The notes under the pieces were generated by a model, which was not told the origin of the DNA, ran no database searches, and saw nothing but the letters and a program-made list of their open reading frames with translations. From the NCBI RefSeq assembly GCF_016894265.1, contig NZ_CP069791.1, positions 248,001 to 312,000 on the forward strand: DNA of 64,000 nt. The letters run 5' to 3'. Of the stretch, positions 43,802-52,907 are shown one piece after another. The position numbers were made by a program, and so were the translations under genes. The DNA comes from Corynebacterium tuberculostearicum (GTDB lineage Bacteria; Actinomycetota; Actinomycetes; Mycobacteriales; Mycobacteriaceae). Position 1 is the stretch's first letter, and each line of letters begins with the position of its first letter.

Positions 43802-45166
43802 GGGTACCTTTCGAATCAACTCTTACCTATCCTCGAAAGGAAGTACCCTGCGATGGCCGCTGACCCTCATCATATCGATCCGACCGCGTATCTCGAAGAG
43901 CTACTGACTCAAGCGTCCCCAGATTTGATGCGCCAAATGCTCACTGACTTCATCAACCAGATTCTTTCCGCCCAAGCAGACACCGTCTGCGGGGCTGATT
44001 ACGCCACCGTGTCAGCCGAGCGCACCAACACACGTAATGGCTACCGTCATCGCCAACTTGATACCCGAGTCGGCAGCATTGATGTGGCAATCCCGAAGCT
44101 ACGCACCGGCGCATTTTTCCCTGACTGGCTGCTAGAGCGCCGCAGCCGCACCGAGCGTGCCCTGACCACAGTCATCGCCACCTGCTACCTGAAAGGAGTC
44201 TCCACTCGCAGGATGAACGACCTGGTGGCCACCCTTGGGATCAACAACTTGTCGAAGTCTCAGGTCAGCCAGATGGCCAAAGAACTCGATGACATGGTCG
44301 ATGACTTCCGCACCCGCCGGCTTGACCAAGGCCCCTACCACTTTGTCTCCTGCGACGCGCTGACAATGAAGGTGCGGGAAGGCGGACGTGTCGTAAAGAC
44401 CAGCGTGTTGCTGGCCACAGGTGTCAACGCTGACGGCTACCGAGAGCTTTTGGGCATGCAGGTTGCCACCGCGGAATCTACCGCGTCGTGGACCGGGTTC
44501 TTTCGGGACCTCATCGCCCGTGGCCTGACCGGGGTATTCCTCGTTACTAGTGATGCCCATCTTGGTATTCAAGCAGCCGTGGGTGACTGCCTGCCGCAGG
44601 CTAGTTGGCAGCGGTGTCGAACACACTTCGCGAAGAACCTCTCGGCCCAGGTTCCCAAAACCCAATGGCCGACTCTGTCAGCGATGTTTCACACAATCTT
44701 TCAGCAACCCGATGCCGCTAGTGTGTGGGCCCAAGCTCGTGAGGTTATTGAATTCTGCCAGCAGAAATTCCCTCACGTTGCCACCTACCTCGAGGAGTGT
44801 CTCGACGAGCTGTTGGCGTTTACCGCTGCGCCGAGAGCGGTGTGGACCAAAATCTGGTCGAATAACCCCACTGAACGGCTCAATAGGGAGATCCGCCGGC
44901 GTACCGATGTCGTAGGAATCTTCCCAAACCGAGACGCTGTTGTGCGCCTTGTTGGGGCGGTTTTGGCCGAACAGCACGATGACTGGATCCAACAGAAGCG
45001 TTATATGTCACTGACCAGCCTGGCACAGACCAAAGAGATCATCGCCGCTGGGGTCATCGACGAGGACCGCGACAACAACCAGGAGATCGCCGCGTGAATA
45101 CCCTCACCCCTTATCCCCGAGATGGCCCCTAAACCACCGCCATGAAACTAACCCCAGATTCGAAAC
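43802..45166 (+). mobile_element. Second IS256-type (mutator) element, right end broken
   Basis: The left end starts GGGTACCTTTCGAATC. The right side carries the inverted match GATTCGAAA at 45157-45165 and is then interrupted by the IS3 element at 45167; TTCCC at 46472 may be its last bases. No target duplication was found. This element forms the 5' break of the type ISP gene. Confidence 0.65.
43853..45097 (+). CDS. IS256-family transposase, second type
   Basis: Protein of 414 aa starting MAADPHHIDPTAYLEELL. Mutator-type features: NTRNGYRHRQLDTRVGSIDVAIPKLR, the first catalytic Asp in HFVSCDALTMKVREGG, VTSDAHLGIQAAVGDCLP, the WQRCRTHFAKN segment and IWSNNPTERLNREIRRRTDV with the Glu. It is clearly different from the transposase at 41336. 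AAGGAAGTACCCTGCG is a good ribosome binding site. The ORF is intact. Confidence 0.92.
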   Translation: MAADPHHIDPTAYLEELLTQASPDLMRQMLTDFINQILSAQADTVCGADYATVSAERTNTRNGYRHRQLDTRVGSIDVAIPKLRTGAFFPDWLLERRSRTERALTTVIATCYLKGVSTRRMNDLVATLGINNLSKSQVSQMAKELDDMVDDFRTRRLDQGPYHFVSCDALTMKVREGGRVVKTSVLLATGVNADGYRELLGMQVATAESTASWTGFFRDLIARGLTGVFLVTSDAHLGIQAAVGDCLPQASWQRCRTHFAKNLSAQVPKTQWPTLSAMFHTIFQQPDAASVWAQAREVIEFCQQKFPHVATYLEECLDELLAFTAAPRAVWTKIWSNNPTERLNREIRRRTDVVGIFPNRDAVVRLVGAVLAEQHDDWIQQKRYMSLTSLAQTKEIIAAGVIDEDRDNNQEIAA

Positions 45167-45215
45167 TGAAGCGTCCTGGGTTTAGTTCCTACCTCAGCTA
45201 AGGAAGGATTGAACT

Positions 45216-45536
45216 ATGCCTAGAAAGTATTCCGTCGAGTTCAAGGAGAAGGCGGTCCATCAGATCATCGAAATGGTCCGCCTGGAGTCTTGCTCACTGC
45301 AACGCGCCTACACGGAGGTCGGTGAGCTGCTTGGAGTATCTCACCACACGTTGCGGGCTTGGTACCGTGACAGCGCTTCAGTACGTGATGACTCTGACGC
45401 TTCAGGCGGCGAGACAATGGAAGAAGAGCTCAAGCGTCTGCGCCGCGAAAACCGCGAACTGAAACGAGCAAACGGGATTCTTAAGACTGCTTCGGCTTTT
45501 TTCGCAGCGGAACTCGACCGACCCACGACCAAATGA
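45216..45536 (+). CDS. IS3-family transposase OrfA, 1305-bp type
   Basis: DNA-binding protein of 106 aa: YSVEFKEKAVHQIIEMVRLE, then GVSHHTLRAWYRD (helix-turn-helix) and the zipper-like EELKRLRRENRELKRAN. Overlaps OrfB by 4 bases (ATGA). Confidence 0.93.
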   Translation: MPRKYSVEFKEKAVHQIIEMVRLESCSLQRAYTEVGELLGVSHHTLRAWYRDSASVRDDSDASGGETMEEELKRLRRENRELKRANGILKTASAFFAAELDRPTTK

Positions 45537-46438
45537 TCTCTTACATCGACACGTATAAAGATCAGTTTGGGGTCGAGGCCATCTGCCGAGTCCTGAAACA
45601 AGCAGATCGTGGATTCATTACTTCACGCGGCTACCGCAAAGCCACCACACGCGTTCCCAGTGCAAGGGCCTTAAGCGATAGCCTGCTCATCCCAGAAATA
45701 CAGCGTGTGCATGCGGAGAACTTCTCGGTCTACGGTATCCGCAAAATGTGGCACGCGATGAACCGTGAAGGTTTTCATATCGGTCGTGACAAGGCTGCAC
45801 GACTGATGAAGCTAGCAGGTGTTTCTGGCCGCAGACGTGGACGAACCCCTGTGACAACGATTAGCCCGAAGACGCCGGATCATCGCCCAGACCTAGTACA
45901 GCGAAACTTTCGTGCACAAGCGCCAGGCAGGTTGTGGGTTGCCGACATTACCTATGTTCGCACTTCGTCAGGATTCGCCTACACCGCATTTGTAGTTGAT
46001 GTCTTCAGTCGGAAAATTGTTGGTGTTGCTACACGCTCGACGATGCGTACCGATGCGCTGCCCATGGAGGCTTTGGAGCATGCGTTAACGACTGCAGGGC
46101 GAATTCATGGAAACCAGTTAATTCACCATAGTGATCGGGGCAGCCAGTACGTGTCACTGAAGTATTCCACTGCGCTAGCGGAATCTGGAATCCGTCCGAG
46201 TGTGGGAACAGTCGGCGATTCTTATGACAATGCTCTAGCCGAAACAGTCAATGGTCTCTACAAGGCGGAACTGATTCATGCTCAAGGTCCGTGGACGTCG
46301 GTCGGAGAAGTCGAACTGGCCACCTTGCGGTGGGTGCATTGGTGGAACACCAAGCGGCTTCATGAAGCTTTGGACTACGCCACCCCACAGGAAGTAGAAA
46401 TCGACTACTATCTCACGCAGCCCGTCAGTACGGGGTAG
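45533..46438 (+). CDS. IS3-family transposase OrfB, 1305-bp type
   Basis: DDE transposase of 301 aa: FSVYGIRKMWHAMNREG, LWVADITYVRTSSGF (first Asp), LIHHSDRGSQYVS (second Asp), SYDNALAETVNGLYKAEL (Glu). Intact and similar to OrfB at 56657. Confidence 0.94.
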   Translation: MISYIDTYKDQFGVEAICRVLKQADRGFITSRGYRKATTRVPSARALSDSLLIPEIQRVHAENFSVYGIRKMWHAMNREGFHIGRDKAARLMKLAGVSGRRRGRTPVTTISPKTPDHRPDLVQRNFRAQAPGRLWVADITYVRTSSGFAYTAFVVDVFSRKIVGVATRSTMRTDALPMEALEHALTTAGRIHGNQLIHHSDRGSQYVSLKYSTALAESGIRPSVGTVGDSYDNALAETVNGLYKAELIHAQGPWTSVGEVELATLRWVHWWNTKRLHEALDYATPQEVEIDYYLTQPVSTG

Positions 46439-46479
46439 TAAAAGAAGCGGAACTAAACCCAGGACGCTTCATTCCCAGG

Positions 46480-46635
46480 TGGCTTATAACTATATCCCTG
46501 TAGATCTATATCCCCAGCTGATCAACCAACAAAACCGTTCACTACGGGTTACTGTTTATGCTCCCGCCTCGCCTTACGGCTCGTTGGGCTGCCGCCCAAA
46601 TCAAAGATTTGGTTGCCACCAAAACACCCCACAAC
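46480..46635. repeat. Plasmid repeat, partial copy C
   Basis: Begins with GGCTTATAACTATATCC and CTGTAGATCTATATCC, matching the sequence after the iterons at 37168-37200. It ends with GGGCTGCCGCCCAAATCAAA and GATTTGGTTGCCACC, the start of copies A and B. The TACGGCTCGTTGGGCTGCC part also matches the left flank of IS256 copy 1. No gene. Confidence 0.65.
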
Positions 46636-46641
46636 AACCAC

Positions 46642-47177
46642 GGGCCTGACCCCGGACAGTGGACACATCGGGGGTTAGCTATGCTGCTTTGGTCAGTGTA
46701 GCTGATGTGAGTGCTTCGACCATTCCTGTTGAGAAAGGGTACCTAGAGTTGGAAGACGATAAAAACGTAGAGAACTTTGTAGACTGCCGCGAAATCCGCA
46801 CGGTTTTCAAACCAACTTGGGTGAGCTGGTGGTTCCACAAGATTTTTACGTTCCCGCGCGTTGAGTGCGATGGGATCGTAAGCAATTGTCACTGGGGAAG
46901 AGACAAAGCGTTAGTGAAGGATGGTGGGACGGTTACGGTTGGATTTAGTTATCGTATTTTTCATGATACGAAAATTAGATGTAAGAGCTCCCCTATCGAG
47001 GTTTCCCCTTCACATGCTGAGTTAGAAGCCAAGACAGCCATAATTAACAACTCCCCGATGACTGCCGTGCTCTACTAGCATTCGTCTCGAGCCTATCGAT
47101 GGTTCGGGCGCGTACTTCCCGCGACGTTGTGAACGCGGGCCTAACCCCCGGACAGTGGACACGTCAGGGTTAGGCCC
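46642..47177. other. 500-bp cassette between two direct stem-loop repeats
   Basis: GGGCCTGACCCC then GGACAGTGGACAC (46642-46666) and GGGCCTAACCCC then CGGACAGTGGACAC (47137-47162) are direct repeats. Each is followed by an inverted partner (GGGGTTAG at 46671, GGGTTAGGCCC at 47167), so each forms a stem-loop. The GTGGACAC core resembles the ends of the 1323-bp IS3 element. The cassette may be two solo IS ends with cargo between them. Confidence 0.5.
46659..47078 (+). CDS. Hypothetical protein in the 46.6-47.2 kb cassette
   Basis: A 139-codon frame containing KGYLELEDDKNVENFVDCRE and VDCREIRTVFKPTWVSWWFH, then a beta-like second half. No known domain and no clear ribosome binding site; the first 20 codons overlap the left stem-loop repeat, so the true start may be the ATG at 46680 or later. 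It may be cargo or chance. Confidence 0.3.
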   Translation: MDTSGVSYAALVSVADVSASTIPVEKGYLELEDDKNVENFVDCREIRTVFKPTWVSWWFHKIFTFPRVECDGIVSNCHWGRDKALVKDGGTVTVGFSYRIFHDTKIRCKSSPIEVSPSHAELEAKTAIINNSPMTAVLY

Positions 47178-47180
47178 TAT

Positions 47181-47240
47181 GGCGGAACATACGCTATAAC
47201 ATATGCCTAAACATATGTCCCGCCATATGGCAAGACATAT
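47181..47240 (+). repeat. 60-bp direct repeat, left copy (possible res site)
   Basis: Starts GGCGGAACATACGCTATAAC and contains ACATATG/CATATGT palindromic half-sites. It is identical over 60 bases and in the same direction as 58904-58963. The pair encloses the MmeI-like gene and its insertion. Confidence 0.85.
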
Positions 47241-47248
47241 CAAGCCTT

Positions 47249-49240
47249 CTAGGGCTGGTGTGAGATGAGTTTTTCGTAATTGGCAAACAATAGCTCCTGG
47301 CGCTGCCGAACAGTTGTCAGCTTTCGTGGCGCGCCAAACGCTTTATCCACCTCGCGGTCGAGCGCATCATGCGCTTTGATGAGTTCCGGTGCCATCGCGA
47401 GTGGGTTGTAGTGCTCGGCCAGCGAGCGTTCTGGGTGCAGCGCGCGGGCGTCGAGCACCTTCTTGCCCGCTTTAATAATTCGCTGCCGCGTCTTCTCGTC
47501 GAGTTCTGGCACTGGGAAAGTATTCCACGTCAAAGTGTTAGCAAAACGGAGATCAGACTTGAGTCGTCCTCCGATGCTTTTCTGCCACGTAATGAACATC
47601 GACGACGACGCTAGCGCAAACATCAGGCCGTCTGGATCTTGAGCATGGAATACTAGGTCAGAAGCGATTACGTTTGATGGATACCTTTGTACGGTGAAAT
47701 ACGAGCGGCGTTCGCTTACTACCTTCGGCAGGCAAAGGTAATCAGTATCCGGTTGCGACCGCTGGCCGAATAAGTGCGGAGTTTCAGCCATTTTCCGTGT
47801 ACTTGCCGCTTTACTGTCGGCTCGAAAAGACTTAACCGCTTCTAGACGCTTTTTCAGAACCGGACTCTGGGCAATGTCTGACGGTGCTACATCTACAAGC
47901 CATAGACACCACCGATCTAAGCCGTTCATTAGCTCTCGACTACCCCGGAAAGGGCGAACATACTTTGCCGCTACGGGGTCACTCATAACCTCGTCGTATT
48001 CGTCGACCTCAACTAGAAGGTTGCCGCCATCTCGCGCCATATTTCCAAAAGTTGCGGGCGATATTTCCGACGAAATAGGATGCCGGGATTTATCGACAAG
48101 AACATTAGGGCCGTCTACTAAATAGGCATTAATGGACTGGCCTACTTCCACTGAGACTGGCTCGCCCTTTACATCGGGATAATCCCACAGACGTGGACGT
48201 GGTTGACTCTCCTTATCGAAGCCAACAATGACGCAGTGAACAGCAGCTTTACCGGGTGCTTCAGAGTCCCACGCAAACGTGCGGTGAGCGAAACGAATAC
48301 GCCACCCTGCTTTGAAGATAGGCCCAAATAGCCGTGGAACTTGATCACCTTGAGTAATTGAATTGGTGGTGACAAACGCAAAACGACCCTCTCGGGACTT
48401 AAAGAAATCCAAGCACTTTGCATGCCAGCCGGTGACGTAGTCCAAGCGTGAAATGTCCTTAGTGCCCCACAAGTCTCGGAGTTCTTGAGCTTGTTCAGCA
48501 GTTCTCGTCGCATGCCCCAAAAACGGCGGGTTACCGAAGATATACGTCTTGGCGGCAGAAGCCGAGAGTATGTCTGCCCAATCAAGCTGCAGGGCATTGC
48601 CGTGCACAATGTGCGCGGTAATCTTAATCGGCAACCGCTCCGGAGGCCTACCCACAGCGTTGGCAAGCTCCTTGTTGGCCTGATGGTCAACTAGGAACAT
48701 GGCAGTCTCAGCAATCTTGGCAGGCCACCAATTCAGCTCAATGCCGTAGAACTGCCCAATGGACAGTTTCTGCTCCCACTCAATATTCAACGACATGCCC
48801 GTTTCACCGCGGCGCTGGCGTATAGCGACAATGATGTCGGTTTCAATCCGGCGCAACTCCCGATACGCCAGAAGCAGGAAGTTTCCAGAACCACAAGCCA
48901 TATCAGCGAATACCAGCTCAGACAGGGAGTCGCGGAAGCGCTCTAATGCGGCCACCGACGTCGACGGAGAAGACACCAACTTATCGGCCTCAGCCCTCAG
49001 CTCGTCCAAAAACAGCGGGCCGATGGTCTTCATGATGTTGGCCTTAGACGTGTAGTGTTCGCCGTCGCTGCGGCGCGCTTCCTTCGATTTCACCAATTGG
49101 AACAACGAACCAAAGACGGAGACGTCAATGGTCGACCAGTCGAAGTCGCAGGCAGCAAGCAATGCTTCGCGCATCTGGTAGTCGAAGTACTCCGAGGCCA
49201 ACGGTTCAGCAAATAGGGCACCATTGACATAAGGAAACTT
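47249..49240 (-). pseudogene. MmeI-like type IIL restriction-methylation enzyme, C-terminal two thirds
   Basis: About 663 codons. It joins in frame to the N-terminal part at 57600-58469: that part ends TLAK, this one begins KFPYVNGALFAEPL with a shared AAG. Methyltransferase motifs are FADMACGSGNFLLLAYRE (SAM binding) and YIFGNPPFLGHATRT (NPPF catalytic motif for adenine N6). Later parts form the target-recognition domain (YLCLPKVVSERRSYFTVQRY) and the helical end. Cut off from its nuclease domain by an 8.36-kb insertion. A TTG at 49201 could start a shorter product. Confidence 0.85.
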
Positions 49241-49391
49241 TGACCTGCTGTTTACCTACCTGCAACCCCCACCAACAACCATCGACCCCGACAACCTTGC
49301 AGCAACAACAAACAGCCTCGAAGGTGGCATCAACGCCCCCATAAAAGAACTAGCCCGCAGACACCGCGGACTATCACTACCGCATCAACGC
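49241..49391 (+). pseudogene. IS1249-like transposase remnant, first piece
   Basis: Reads FDLLFTYLQPPPTTIDPD, then ATTNSLEGGINAPIKEL and ARRHRGLSLPHQR. The NSLEGGINxPIKxLxRxHRG motif is typical of the C-terminal part of IS1249-type transposases. It is interrupted by the IS3 copy at 49392 and continues at 50715 in the same frame. Confidence 0.75.
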
Positions 49392-49437
49392 TGGGGTTGA
49401 CCGCAATTCGTGGACACGTAGTGGGGCTACCTAGTGT

Positions 49438-50337
49438 TTAGGCAGCTATTTCTTTTCTACTGGTGGTTAGACCAATGTGGTTTTCGAAGTCGACGGGACT
49501 GACCATTCCTAGTGCAGAGTGCCGGCGCCGACGGTTGTAAACGACTTCCATCCAGTAGGCAACGGCCTTGCGCGCAGCATCGCGGGTAGGCCAACGCTTA
49601 CGGTCGTAGAACTCGGTTTTAAGCGTCGACCAGAACGACTCAGCCATCGCGTTATCAAAGCACACACCAGTACGCCCCACAGACTGAGCAATGCCCAGGT
49701 TATGGCAGACTTCCCAGAGCTTCTCGCTGGTAAATTGCGTTCCGCGGTCAGCGTGGAACACCAGCCCATCAGGAACGTCACCGCGCAGTGTATATGCCAT
49801 CCGCAGGGCCCGTTCGACCAGGCATGTATCTTGAACGCTATCCATCGCCCAGCCCAGCACCCTGCGGGAATGGCCGTCGCGGACCGCACACAAGTACAAC
49901 CATCCCTCGCTGGTGCGTAGGTAGGTAATATCCGACATCCACACTCGGTTGAGATCACCAGTATCAAACACGCGCTTGACCAGGTCAGGAAGACTCGACT
50001 GACGCTTAGCTTGAATCGTTGTCACCGGGACAAAGGCACGCGGTGAAATCCCTTCAATTCCCATCAGGCGCATCCGCTTAGCCACAGTCTTGCGATTCAG
50101 GGTGATCCGGTAACGCTCGGTAAGTTCTGCGGTGATCCGGGGAGCACCATAAACCTCATCGGAGTCTTTCCAGATCTGATGAATCTTGCGGTCAACGTCA
50201 TCGTAAAATGTTGCACGATTATCTTTTCCGGATAGTCGTTTCTGCTGCGTATCAGCCCATTTGTAGTATCCAGACCGAGACACTTTTAATAGCCGTGCCA
50301 TGCGTTTGATGCTGTAGTTTGCCTTCTCCTGCTGCAT
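49438..50337 (-). CDS. IS3-family transposase OrfB, copy 2
   Basis: Same DDE transposase as at 40285, about 299 aa with VWMSDITYLRT, LVFHADRGTQFTS and FDNAMAESFWSTLKTEF. Intact. Confidence 0.93.
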   Translation of the reverse strand: MQQEKANYSIKRMARLLKVSRSGYYKWADTQQKRLSGKDNRATFYDDVDRKIHQIWKDSDEVYGAPRITAELTERYRITLNRKTVAKRMRLMGIEGISPRAFVPVTTIQAKRQSSLPDLVKRVFDTGDLNRVWMSDITYLRTSEGWLYLCAVRDGHSRRVLGWAMDSVQDTCLVERALRMAYTLRGDVPDGLVFHADRGTQFTSEKLWEVCHNLGIAQSVGRTGVCFDNAMAESFWSTLKTEFYDRKRWPTRDAARKAVAYWMEVVYNRRRRHSALGMVSPVDFENHIGLTTSRKEIAA

Positions 50338-50654
50338 CAATTCGAACTTTTCTGCTCGCGTTGCTTCGCGGCGAAGAAGGCTGTCGCTTTTGACAAAAAC
50401 TCATTATCCATCTTGGCTTCCGCCAACTCACGGCGCAGACGAGCATTCTCAGCACGAAGATCCGCCTCACTCATCCCATCCGAGGCCCCTCGGCGTTCAC
50501 GCTCGAGTTTGACCCACCGGCCTAAAAGCCCGGCGGAGACGCCAATCTCCTTAGCCACATGAGCGATCGGGCGCTCTGACTCGATTACCAAGTTCGCGGC
50601 TTCACGCCGGTACTCCGGCGTGTACTTCTTGCGCTGTTGACTCACAATGAACAT
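50337..50654 (-). CDS. IS3-family transposase OrfA, copy 2
   Basis: Same helix-turn-helix protein as at 39968, 105 aa, overlapping OrfB by one base. Confidence 0.92.
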   Translation of the reverse strand: MFIVSQQRKKYTPEYRREAANLVIESERPIAHVAKEIGVSAGLLGRWVKLERERRGASDGMSEADLRAENARLRRELAEAKMDNEFLSKATAFFAAKQREQKSSN

Positions 50655-50714
50655 CCTCTCCTACGGACACAAGATCCGCACAAATAGGGTGTCCACTAAA
50701 CGAGGGTAACCTCA

Positions 50715-50946
50715 ACGCACAGTGATGGATTGGTGGCTGTATCTACATACAGAAGTCCCTGACGATCCGGTCAAGATCGCCAGGGACCAACGATGGGGTC
50801 AAGACGCACTTTCCACAGCAACAGACCTGATCACCCACAACACCACAGCCACTACCAATGACATCGGTGCACCAGCAGAATACGACACCGCCATCGACAC
50901 CAGCTACCAACACAACCTCGGCATCCAAAAAGGCTGGATCAAATAA
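50715..50946 (+). pseudogene. IS1249-like transposase remnant, C-terminal piece
   Basis: Continues the frame of 49241-49391 after removal of the IS3 element: HQRTVMDWWLYLHTEVPDDP, then ARDQRWGQDALSTATD and a stop after NLGIQKGWIK. WWLYLHTE followed by a tail like this is the IS1249-type C-terminus. About 65 bases separate it from the PBP gene stop on the other strand. Confidence 0.75.
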
Positions 50947-51012
50947 CCGCAACACGCCCGGAAAAGACACACTTTTCTTTACTTAACCCGTGCTAGAGGT
51001 TATGACGCAAGT

Positions 51013-52794
51013 TTATTGAATTCCAGAGAATTTCTGAACATCCGGCGAGCGAAGGAAACGCCCGGCCATTTCCACAGCTGGCTGAGAAGAATCTCCTTCG
51101 ATTACAAGGGACGCAATCGCCAATTCCCCTGTCGTTCCAGCGAACCAGCCATTGGAAAGCTTGCCATCAATTTCTGCTGTACCAGTCTTTCCGCCAAGTG
51201 CACTAAGATCACTCAACGACCTAGCTGAACCGTGGTCAATTGTTGATTTCATCATCGTCCGGAGGCTTTGAATAGTTGTATCGCTGACATGCTGGTCTGC
51301 CTGTTTATTCACTACTGTCTGTTCGCCTTGAATGAGCTGTGGAGGAACAAGCAAGCCGCCGTTAGCGACAGTCGATTGCATGAGCGCAATCCCAAATGGA
51401 CTAGCTAGAACCTCGCCCTGTCCAATAGAAGCCTCCACACGAGGAGGTCCAGCCGGTGTCCGCGGCACCGAACCAGTAAGTGTGGTCATCCCTGGTACGT
51501 CGAAGTCGGAGCCAATTCCGAGTTCTAAAGCAGTCCGTTGCAGATCATCTTCTCCCAAACGATCCGAAATGACCGCTTGGGTTGTGTTACATGATTGGGC
51601 GAAAGCTTCTTCCAGTCGAACGCTACCTAGATCGAAGTCATGATCGTTGGGAATCTTGCGTCCAGCGACGGTGATATTGCTAGGACAAGGTAGTTCCTCA
51701 TCCATGCTGACTGCCCCTGCCTCTAGTGCCGCCGCTGTGGTCACAGTTTTGAACGTCGATCCCGGTGGGAATAGCCCGGTGAGTGCGATTGGCCCTTGGT
51801 TATTTGCCTTGTCATTTTGTGCAACGGCAAGGACACCTCCTGTTCTAGGATTGAGCACGACTAGAACTGCGGCACGTTGCTCACTGTCCACTGCTTGTTT
51901 TGCTGCGCTTTGCAGTGTGATATCCAGAGTGGTTGCGATTGGCTGAACTCGGCGAGGCGGCTCAGAGGCTACCGTCGTCATACCTTGTGAACTCTCAGCG
52001 CGTATCGACCATCCTGAATTAGCATCGAGCACTGACTCCCAATATTTGTTCAATTCAGCATCCAGCGGAGAGTTAAGAGTTTTGGACACGCTTAAGAGAC
52101 GCCCCTGCTCCACAGTGGAAATTCCCTCAAAGGTCCTAAGTTGCTCTTGTATCTTCCGGAATTCTTCCTGCCTCAAAGTGAGGAGCACGGTGTCTTCATC
52201 CTGAGACTCTCCCAAGGTCTGCTCGATCCACTCCTTAGTCGTTGTGGGAGACACTGGTGCAAAAATCTGGGCCAATTCCTGCGCTCTAGAGGCTATATCT
52301 TTGCGACCTCGTACCTGAATAACTTTCGTCCAGGTCATATATTCATTGCCCAAGCGATCTTTAATTGGAAGATCGTACTGTTTATCTTCAGCAAAAAAGA
52401 GTGCGGAATCATCGCTCAACTGAGCTTCGAAGATCGAAGGCAACCATTGAGGCTTACCATCCTGTCCACTAAGGACGAGCCGACCATTGCTCTCCAACTC
52501 CACACCATCTTTGGACCAAGTCACATGAGTATTCTTCTTTCCATTGGAAATATCAGATGTTTCGATGTTGACCTTCACACCATGAAGTGACTGCCGAAAT
52601 TCATGAAGGGCGCGCTCCGGGTCTGGATGATCCAGATACCGTGCAGCCTTGCTGTCATCTCCCGCGTTGAAAGCTTTGAGAAATACGTCTGAGTCTGATT
52701 CCCACGGTAGAGCTGAACAGCTGCTCAACATCACTGCGGAGAGCGAACAGAGTGCAATCACCGACTGACGGAAACGATTGTGCTTAGTCATCAT
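51013..52794 (-). CDS. PBP2a-like penicillin-binding lipoprotein (acquired beta-lactam resistance)
   Basis: Extracytoplasmic transpeptidase of 593 aa. Signal peptide with lipobox VMLSSCSA, then a MecA-type N-terminal domain (FLKAFNAGDDSKAARYL, ending near residue 145). The transpeptidase domain shows FPPGSTFKT (catalytic Ser near 346), AQSCNTTQ (SxN) and LGGKTGTAE (KTG). This architecture equals the acquired low-affinity class B PBPs reported in resistant corynebacteria (pbp2m/pbp2c type). It is the last gene of the lysR-bla-pbp operon, 113 bases after bla. The base content is lower in GC than the chromosome. Confidence 0.88.
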   Translation of the reverse strand: MMTKHNRFRQSVIALCSLSAVMLSSCSALPWESDSDVFLKAFNAGDDSKAARYLDHPDPERALHEFRQSLHGVKVNIETSDISNGKKNTHVTWSKDGVELESNGRLVLSGQDGKPQWLPSIFEAQLSDDSALFFAEDKQYDLPIKDRLGNEYMTWTKVIQVRGRKDIASRAQELAQIFAPVSPTTTKEWIEQTLGESQDEDTVLLTLRQEEFRKIQEQLRTFEGISTVEQGRLLSVSKTLNSPLDAELNKYWESVLDANSGWSIRAESSQGMTTVASEPPRRVQPIATTLDITLQSAAKQAVDSEQRAAVLVVLNPRTGGVLAVAQNDKANNQGPIALTGLFPPGSTFKTVTTAAALEAGAVSMDEELPCPSNITVAGRKIPNDHDFDLGSVRLEEAFAQSCNTTQAVISDRLGEDDLQRTALELGIGSDFDVPGMTTLTGSVPRTPAGPPRVEASIGQGEVLASPFGIALMQSTVANGGLLVPPQLIQGEQTVVNKQADQHVSDTTIQSLRTMMKSTIDHGSARSLSDLSALGGKTGTAEIDGKLSNGWFAGTTGELAIASLVIEGDSSQPAVEMAGRFLRSPDVQKFSGIQ

Positions 52795-52907
52795 GGGAGT
52801 GACGTTAAGTGAGACGCATTGGATGCCACCAATATCACATAATGCAATTGTCTCATTTCATTCACATATAGGCGATGGTAGAAGTGTGTATTCAAGTGGC
52901 AGAAATT

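Larger units (their letters stand above)
45167..46471 (+). mobile_element. IS3-family element, 1305-bp type
   Basis: Terminal inverted repeats are perfect over 23 bases, starting TGAAGCGTCCTGGGTTTA. It has no matching flanks (AAC and TTC). It lies inside the right terminal repeat of the mutator element. Its ends are related to those of the IS3 element at 56293. Confidence 0.92.
49392..50714 (-). mobile_element. IS3-family element, copy 2 of the 1323-bp type
   Basis: Inverted copy of 39908-41230, same 1323-bp length and same encoded proteins. It is flanked by the 4-base target duplication ACGC (49388-49391 and 50715-50718). It landed in the IS1249-like remnant. Confidence 0.93.
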
